Source: Caulobacter sp. 602-2
GTDB lineage: Bacteria; Pseudomonadota; Alphaproteobacteria; Caulobacterales; Caulobacteraceae
NCBI RefSeq assembly: GCF_011043625.1
Contig: NZ_JAAKGT010000005.1
Span: forward strand, 1-64,000
Direction: 5' to 3'
DNA: 64,000 bases
A program made the translations under genes and the position numbers. Below the pieces are notes generated by a model. It worked only from the letters and a program-made list of their open reading frames with translations, had not been told where the DNA came from and did no database searches. This document shows positions 60,475 to 64,000 of this stretch, piece after piece; position 1 is the first letter of the stretch; every line of letters begins with the position of its first letter.

Positions 60475-61236
60475 TCAGGCCGGGGTCGCCTCGGCGGCCG
60501 CCCAGCGCGCGGCCAGTTCGCGGTTCTTGGGCAGGTCTTCGGGGAAGTCCATCTCGGCCCAGTCCAGGCCCTGGATCGAGCGCACCGCCACTGCATCGTG
60601 GGCGCGGGCGATCTGGTCGATGGCCGACAGGTACCAGCGGCGCAGGCCCTCGGGCGTGCGCAGCGAGCGCTCGACGATGTCTGTGAACAGCGCCGCGCCC
60701 TCGGGCTCGAAGCGCAGGAAGCCGATCGACTCGGCGTCGTAGGTGGTGATGGTCTTGCCGATCTCGCGCAGGGCGTCGCCTTCGGTGCGCACCTTCATGT
60801 CGTCGGAATCGTAGCCGCCGTCCTTGCGGTCGATGGTCACCGTGATCGGGGCCGACGGGGCCGACAGCAGGCGCTCGGCGATGGCCGGCTCGAACAGGGT
60901 GTCGCCGTTGAGCAGCAGGAACGAGCCCTGCATCTCGCCGCGCGCCATCCACACCGAGGCCAGGTTGTCGCTGACGCTGTAGAACGGGTTGAAGACCGTG
61001 CGCAGGGTCAGGCCCGGCAGGCGCAGCTTGGCCAGTTCGGCCTCGACCAGGTCGGCGTTGAAGCCGGTGACGACCACCACCTCGGTGACGCCGGCGCGGT
61101 GCAGGTGGCGGATCTGCCATTCCAGGACCGAGCGGCCCGACAGGTCCACCAGGCACTTGGGACGGGTGTCGGTCAACGGCGACAGGCGCTTGCCCTGTCC
61201 GGCGCTGAGAATGATGGCTTTGACCGGCGACTGCAT
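60475..61236 (-). CDS. phosphocholine cytidylyltransferase-like NTP transferase
   Basis: A 253-aa nucleotidyltransferase of the LicC/phosphocholine cytidylyltransferase family, coupling a nucleotide to a phosphorylated alcohol or sugar. The signature AIILSAGQGKRLSPLTDTRPKCLVDLSGRSVLEWQI is followed by the distinctive NPFYSVSDNLASVW, close to the NPFY..NNL.S.W of this family, and LLLNGDTLFE. ATG 61236 (MQSPVKA) was chosen over an in-frame upstream start at 61299. It is about 5 kb from the sphingolipid genes and might provide an activated headgroup; it could also act on other envelope sugars. Confidence 0.82.
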   Translation of the reverse strand: MQSPVKAIILSAGQGKRLSPLTDTRPKCLVDLSGRSVLEWQIRHLHRAGVTEVVVVTGFNADLVEAELAKLRLPGLTLRTVFNPFYSVSDNLASVWMARGEMQGSFLLLNGDTLFEPAIAERLLSAPSAPITVTIDRKDGGYDSDDMKVRTEGDALREIGKTITTYDAESIGFLRFEPEGAALFTDIVERSLRTPEGLRRWYLSAIDQIARAHDAVAVRSIQGLDWAEMDFPEDLPKNRELAARWAAAEATPA

Positions 61237-61424
61237 GGCGAAAACTCGAGCGCGCCGCGAAGAGGGCGGCGAAGACGGGGGTGAAAAGGGCGAGAGCACG
61301 ACTCGAAACGAGCCATATCAGCGCAGATCGTGCGCGACCATAGCCCTGGCAAGGCCCGGCCTTCCGCAAAACGCCGCTTGCGACAATGTGCGCGCCCCTC
61401 GGGGCGCCCCGCCCTGCCCCGCCC

Positions 61425-62216
61425 TCAGGCCTCGACGGTCGCCTTGTAGGCGCTCGTCGCCGGATGCAGCCGCGCCTCGATCGCCTTGTCGATGGCCGTC
61501 CGGAAGTCGACCATGCTGGCGTTCACCGGCTCGAACACCTCGTAGCTGACCGAGCACGGGTCGCCGCCCGGGAACGGCGGGTCGGGATTGTACTGGATCG
61601 ACAGCTGGGCCTGCTGGGAGGCCAGCTGCGCCTTTTCCGCCGCGTCTGGACCGCCGGCCAGGTCGGTCACGATCGTCTGGACCATGAACAGCGACTCGTC
61701 GATCGACGACGAGATCCCCGCCCCGGTGATGCGATTGCCGTCCTTGACCCAGCGCGGGCAGCCGTTGACCACGGTCACCTCGGGGAACAGCTTCAGGCAC
61801 TCGATGAAGCCCCAGTGGGTGGTGGCGCGATAGCCGTCCAGCAGGCCGGCCGAGGCCAGCAGCAGGCCGCCGGTGCACACCGAGACCACATAGCGCGCCT
61901 TGCCGGCCCGATCGGTCAGGAAGTCCAGCAGCGCCTTGTCGCCGATCGCCGCCTGCAGCCCGTCGCCGCCGCCGGGCACGAACAGCATGTCGATGTGCGG
62001 CGCGGCGCAATAGTCGTACTGCGCCACCACCTTCAGGACACCCGAGGTCTGGATCGGGTCGGTGCTCGCCGCCACGGTCGCCACCTGGATGGTCCGCCCG
62101 ATCACCTCGCCGTCGAAGAAGGCGAACACCTCGTGCGGCCCCGCGACGTCGAGGATGTCCACGCCCGGATAGAGCACGATCCCCACCGTGAACGGCGGCA
62201 GCGCCGGGGCGGTCAT
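61425..62216 (-). CDS. DJ-1/PfpI family protein
   Basis: A 263-aa protein of the DJ-1/PfpI superfamily, like the N-terminal part of GlxA regulators but without the AraC DNA-binding domain. The nucleophile cysteine is in VVSVCTGGLLLASAGLLDG, preceded by PHIDMLFVPGGGDGLQAAI. Members act as isonitrile hydratases, glyoxalases or chaperone-like proteins. Its start overlaps the stop of the preceding 137-aa gene by 4 bp, so it belongs to an operon with the tyrosinase. Confidence 0.82.
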   Translation of the reverse strand: MTAPALPPFTVGIVLYPGVDILDVAGPHEVFAFFDGEVIGRTIQVATVAASTDPIQTSGVLKVVAQYDYCAAPHIDMLFVPGGGDGLQAAIGDKALLDFLTDRAGKARYVVSVCTGGLLLASAGLLDGYRATTHWGFIECLKLFPEVTVVNGCPRWVKDGNRITGAGISSSIDESLFMVQTIVTDLAGGPDAAEKAQLASQQAQLSIQYNPDPPFPGGDPCSVSYEVFEPVNASMVDFRTAIDKAIEARLHPATSAYKATVEA

Positions 62217-62626
62217 TGGGCCACCGCGATGAACGAGGCCGTCACGCCGGCCGGCTCGCCGTTGTGCGGCTTGGCCCGCACGATCGTGCCGACGATCGAC
62301 GGAACCTGGTCCACGCCGTCGGGCCACATATAGCCGGGCCAGCCGTAATAGTCGTACTCCCAGCCGGCCGTCGGCGTGCCGTCGCGGCCAAAGCCCCGGA
62401 TGACGAGGGTCGTCGGCCCCTCGCACTCGGGATCGACCTCGCCCTTCAGGTCCAGCACGTAGCCGCCGCCCATGTCGAGCGTGCCCGTCAGGCTGCGCGG
62501 CGTCGGGGTCTCGAAGGTGAACACCCCCTCGCCGAAGATCAGGCTGAGCGCCGTCTGGGCGTCATCGCCCACCAGCTCGGGATTGTTCAGGTAGCTGCGG
62601 TAGGTCCACTTGCCGGCCAGCGCCAT
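62213..62626 (-). CDS. hypothetical protein, 137 aa
   Basis: I do not recognise a family for this 137-aa protein. It begins MALAGKWTYRSYLNNPELVGDDAQTALSLIFGEGVFTFE and is beta-rich with several Tyr/Trp residues near the middle (WEYDYYGWPGYMWPDGV), a profile that can suit a lipocalin-like small-molecule-binding barrel. It lies between the tyrosinase gene (24 bp) and the DJ-1-type gene (overlap). It might be a tyrosinase helper or product-binding protein; this is inference from position only. Confidence 0.65.
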   Translation of the reverse strand: MALAGKWTYRSYLNNPELVGDDAQTALSLIFGEGVFTFETPTPRSLTGTLDMGGGYVLDLKGEVDPECEGPTTLVIRGFGRDGTPTAGWEYDYYGWPGYMWPDGVDQVPSIVGTIVRAKPHNGEPAGVTASFIAVAQ

Positions 62627-62650
62627 GGCTTTCCTCCCTCGTGCATCGCC

Positions 62651-64000
62651 TCAGTAGGCGTTGACCTCGACGCCCAGCAGTTCCGGCTCGGCCCGGGTCG
62701 CGCCCGGGGCCGCGCCGTGGTCGTGCGACGGGGCCGCGTTCGACAGCATGCGCGGCTTCAGGCGCACCAGGCGGATGTTGAGCCCGGCGTCCGAAGCGGC
62801 CGCGCCCAGGCCCTTGGCCATGGCCAGCTTGGCCAGCGGCGGCGACAGCGGCACGGTGAAGGTGACCGGCCGGGTCACCAGGTGCTGGCCGAACATCGAC
62901 AGCGTGGTGACGAAGCCCGGCGAGTTGACGCCGACCGCCTCGCTCTCGGGCGTGTTGACCACCACCGCCAGGTCGTGACCGTGCTCGAACGGCGGCAGCT
63001 CCACCGTCAGGGTGGCCAGCAGCTTGGGGCCGTCCACCTTGACCGCCTCGGTCAGCAGCGACTGCGGCACGGCCACGTCGCCCGAGGCCAGGCTGGCGTC
63101 GCTGGGGATGTTCAGCTTGGCGAGGAACTGCTGCGGCTTGGCGGCGACGGCCGCCTTCAGGCGCGGACCCGGGCGCGGCGGCGGCACCACGTTCTCGCCC
63201 GACCCAGGCTGGTAGTCGTAGTCGAAGGCCCCGATGGTCTCGTAGGCGCCGGCCATCTGCTGGGCCGGCGGCAGAACCTGGCCGTCCGCGTTGCGGAAGA
63301 ACAGGAACGGCTCGGCCCGCCATTGGCCAAGATCACCACGCGGGTTGAGGTAGTTGGGGTTGTCGTCCGGCAGGGTCGGATAGCCGTAGCCCTGCTGCTT
63401 GCGCGTCCAGACGTCCCAGATGCGGTCGATGTTGGCGTGGTGCAGGAAGAACAGCGGATCGACCGGCGACAGGTTCGACTGCATGAAGCCGTCGCCATAG
63501 GTCGTGTTGCCGTTGGCGTCGGTCCAGATGCCGCCGACGCAGTTGTGCACCTTGTTGTGCGGCTGGCCTTCCATCACCCCGAAGCCGGTGATGCTGCTGT
63601 GGAACTGCGACTTGGGGCTGGCGAAGCCGATGAAGTCGCGCGGGGCCAGGGCGTTGTCGAGCATCCAGGCCGAGACGGCGCGGTTGGTGATGTCATCGAA
63701 GCCCGGACGCTGAGGGGTCGAGCCGCGCGACTTGGGCGGCGCGAAGAACATCGGCCCGCCCTTGGGCCCGATGTCGAACAGCAGGTCGGCCGGGAAGCGC
63801 AGGCCGCGGATCAGCAGCTGCTGGTTCTGGGCGGGGGTGAGGCCGTTCCAGAACTTCTCGAGCACCGGCCCGAACGCCCTGTTGAAGGCGTCCAGGCTCT
63901 GGATGTAGCCCGGATAGGTGCTGGGGTTGAGCACGCCCTGGAACATCTCGGCCGGCACTTGGGGATTGGCCGTCCAGTCCCAGTAGGGGAAGGCGAAGGT
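62651..64000 (-). CDS. tyrosinase family copper oxidase, partial at window edge
   Basis: The 449 visible residues are the C-terminal part of a tyrosinase-type dicopper oxidase; the gene enters from beyond position 64000 with no stop. The first visible residues (TFAFPYWDWTANPQ) are the typical PYWDW that follows the copper A site, so copper A is outside the window. Copper B is present: GQPHNKVHNCVGG supplies two histidines and DPLFFLHHANIDRIWDVW the third. The long C-terminal region (about residues 230-449) has beta-rich segments and could include a lid or partner-binding domain. It is the first visible gene of an operon with the 137-aa and DJ-1 genes. Confidence 0.9.
   Translation of the reverse strand, partial: TFAFPYWDWTANPQVPAEMFQGVLNPSTYPGYIQSLDAFNRAFGPVLEKFWNGLTPAQNQQLLIRGLRFPADLLFDIGPKGGPMFFAPPKSRGSTPQRPGFDDITNRAVSAWMLDNALAPRDFIGFASPKSQFHSSITGFGVMEGQPHNKVHNCVGGIWTDANGNTTYGDGFMQSNLSPVDPLFFLHHANIDRIWDVWTRKQQGYGYPTLPDDNPNYLNPRGDLGQWRAEPFLFFRNADGQVLPPAQQMAGAYETIGAFDYDYQPGSGENVVPPPRPGPRLKAAVAAKPQQFLAKLNIPSDASLASGDVAVPQSLLTEAVKVDGPKLLATLTVELPPFEHGHDLAVVVNTPESEAVGVNSPGFVTTLSMFGQHLVTRPVTFTVPLSPPLAKLAMAKGLGAAASDAGLNIRLVRLKPRMLSNAAPSHDHGAAPGATRAEPELLGVEVNAY

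Overview
The window is GC-rich, densely coded and has the gene content of a Caulobacter-type alphaproteobacterium. The markers are a Caulobacter-length flagellin, the ftsQ-ftsA-ftsZ cluster with CtrA-like boxes and GANTC (CcrM) sites in front of ftsZ, and a ceramide/anionic sphingolipid locus organised as I recall it from Caulobacter crescentus. I see no tRNA, rRNA, CRISPR array, IS element or prophage.

Layout. 0-12 kb: propionyl-CoA carboxylase alpha subunit, a MerR regulator, a CoxE-like VWA protein, an MFS exporter, a leucine-dehydrogenase-type enzyme, a lipoprotein hydrolase, a uracil-DNA-glycosylase-family protein, an isolated phage-tail-sheath-like gene, a GST and small conserved proteins. 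12-21 kb: a membrane-anchored helix-hairpin-helix protein, ChrA, RlmJ, topoisomerase IB, a WYL regulator, a solitary flagellin, a GNAT enzyme, a cytochrome c, a predicted small RNA (about 19.9 kb) and a 329-aa orphan. 21-27 kb: tyrosine/homogentisate catabolism (aminotransferase, Hpd, HmgA, FAA hydrolase, Rieske protein) behind an Lrp/AsnC regulator. 27-31.4 kb: ftsZ, ftsA, ftsQ. 32-38 kb: M28 peptidase, serine hydrolase, TetR regulator, FAD sugar-lactone oxidase and a DSD1-type PLP enzyme.

38-55 kb is the most interesting part. It holds what looks like a complete ceramide pathway: acyl-ACP synthetase, dedicated ACP, serine palmitoyltransferase, reductase and GNAT-fold ceramide synthase. Headgroup genes for ceramide phosphoglycerate lie beside it (ceramide kinase, CDP-alcohol phosphotransferase, nucleotidyltransferase-fold protein). 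Interleaved are an LptC-like protein, an LptF/LptG-like pair, a Wzx-like flippase and a TagB/TagF-like glycerophosphotransferase. The Lpt-like genes lack the usual LptA, LptB and LptD neighbours and two of them sit directly upstream of ceramide synthase. I infer that this is a dedicated route moving sphingolipid towards the outer membrane.

55-58.6 kb: nitric-oxide/heme genes. These are a hexameric tyrosine-coordinated heme protein, a membrane protein, flavohemoglobin, a globin-cupin fusion and a divergent NsrR-like repressor with palindromes between. 58.7-64 kb: a lipoprotein phosphodiester glycosidase, small unknown proteins, a phosphocholine-cytidylyltransferase-like enzyme, a DJ-1/PfpI protein and a tyrosinase cut off by the window end.

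Four families of intergenic inverted repeats are scattered through the window. All functional names come from reading the translated sequence and from memory; no database search was run.
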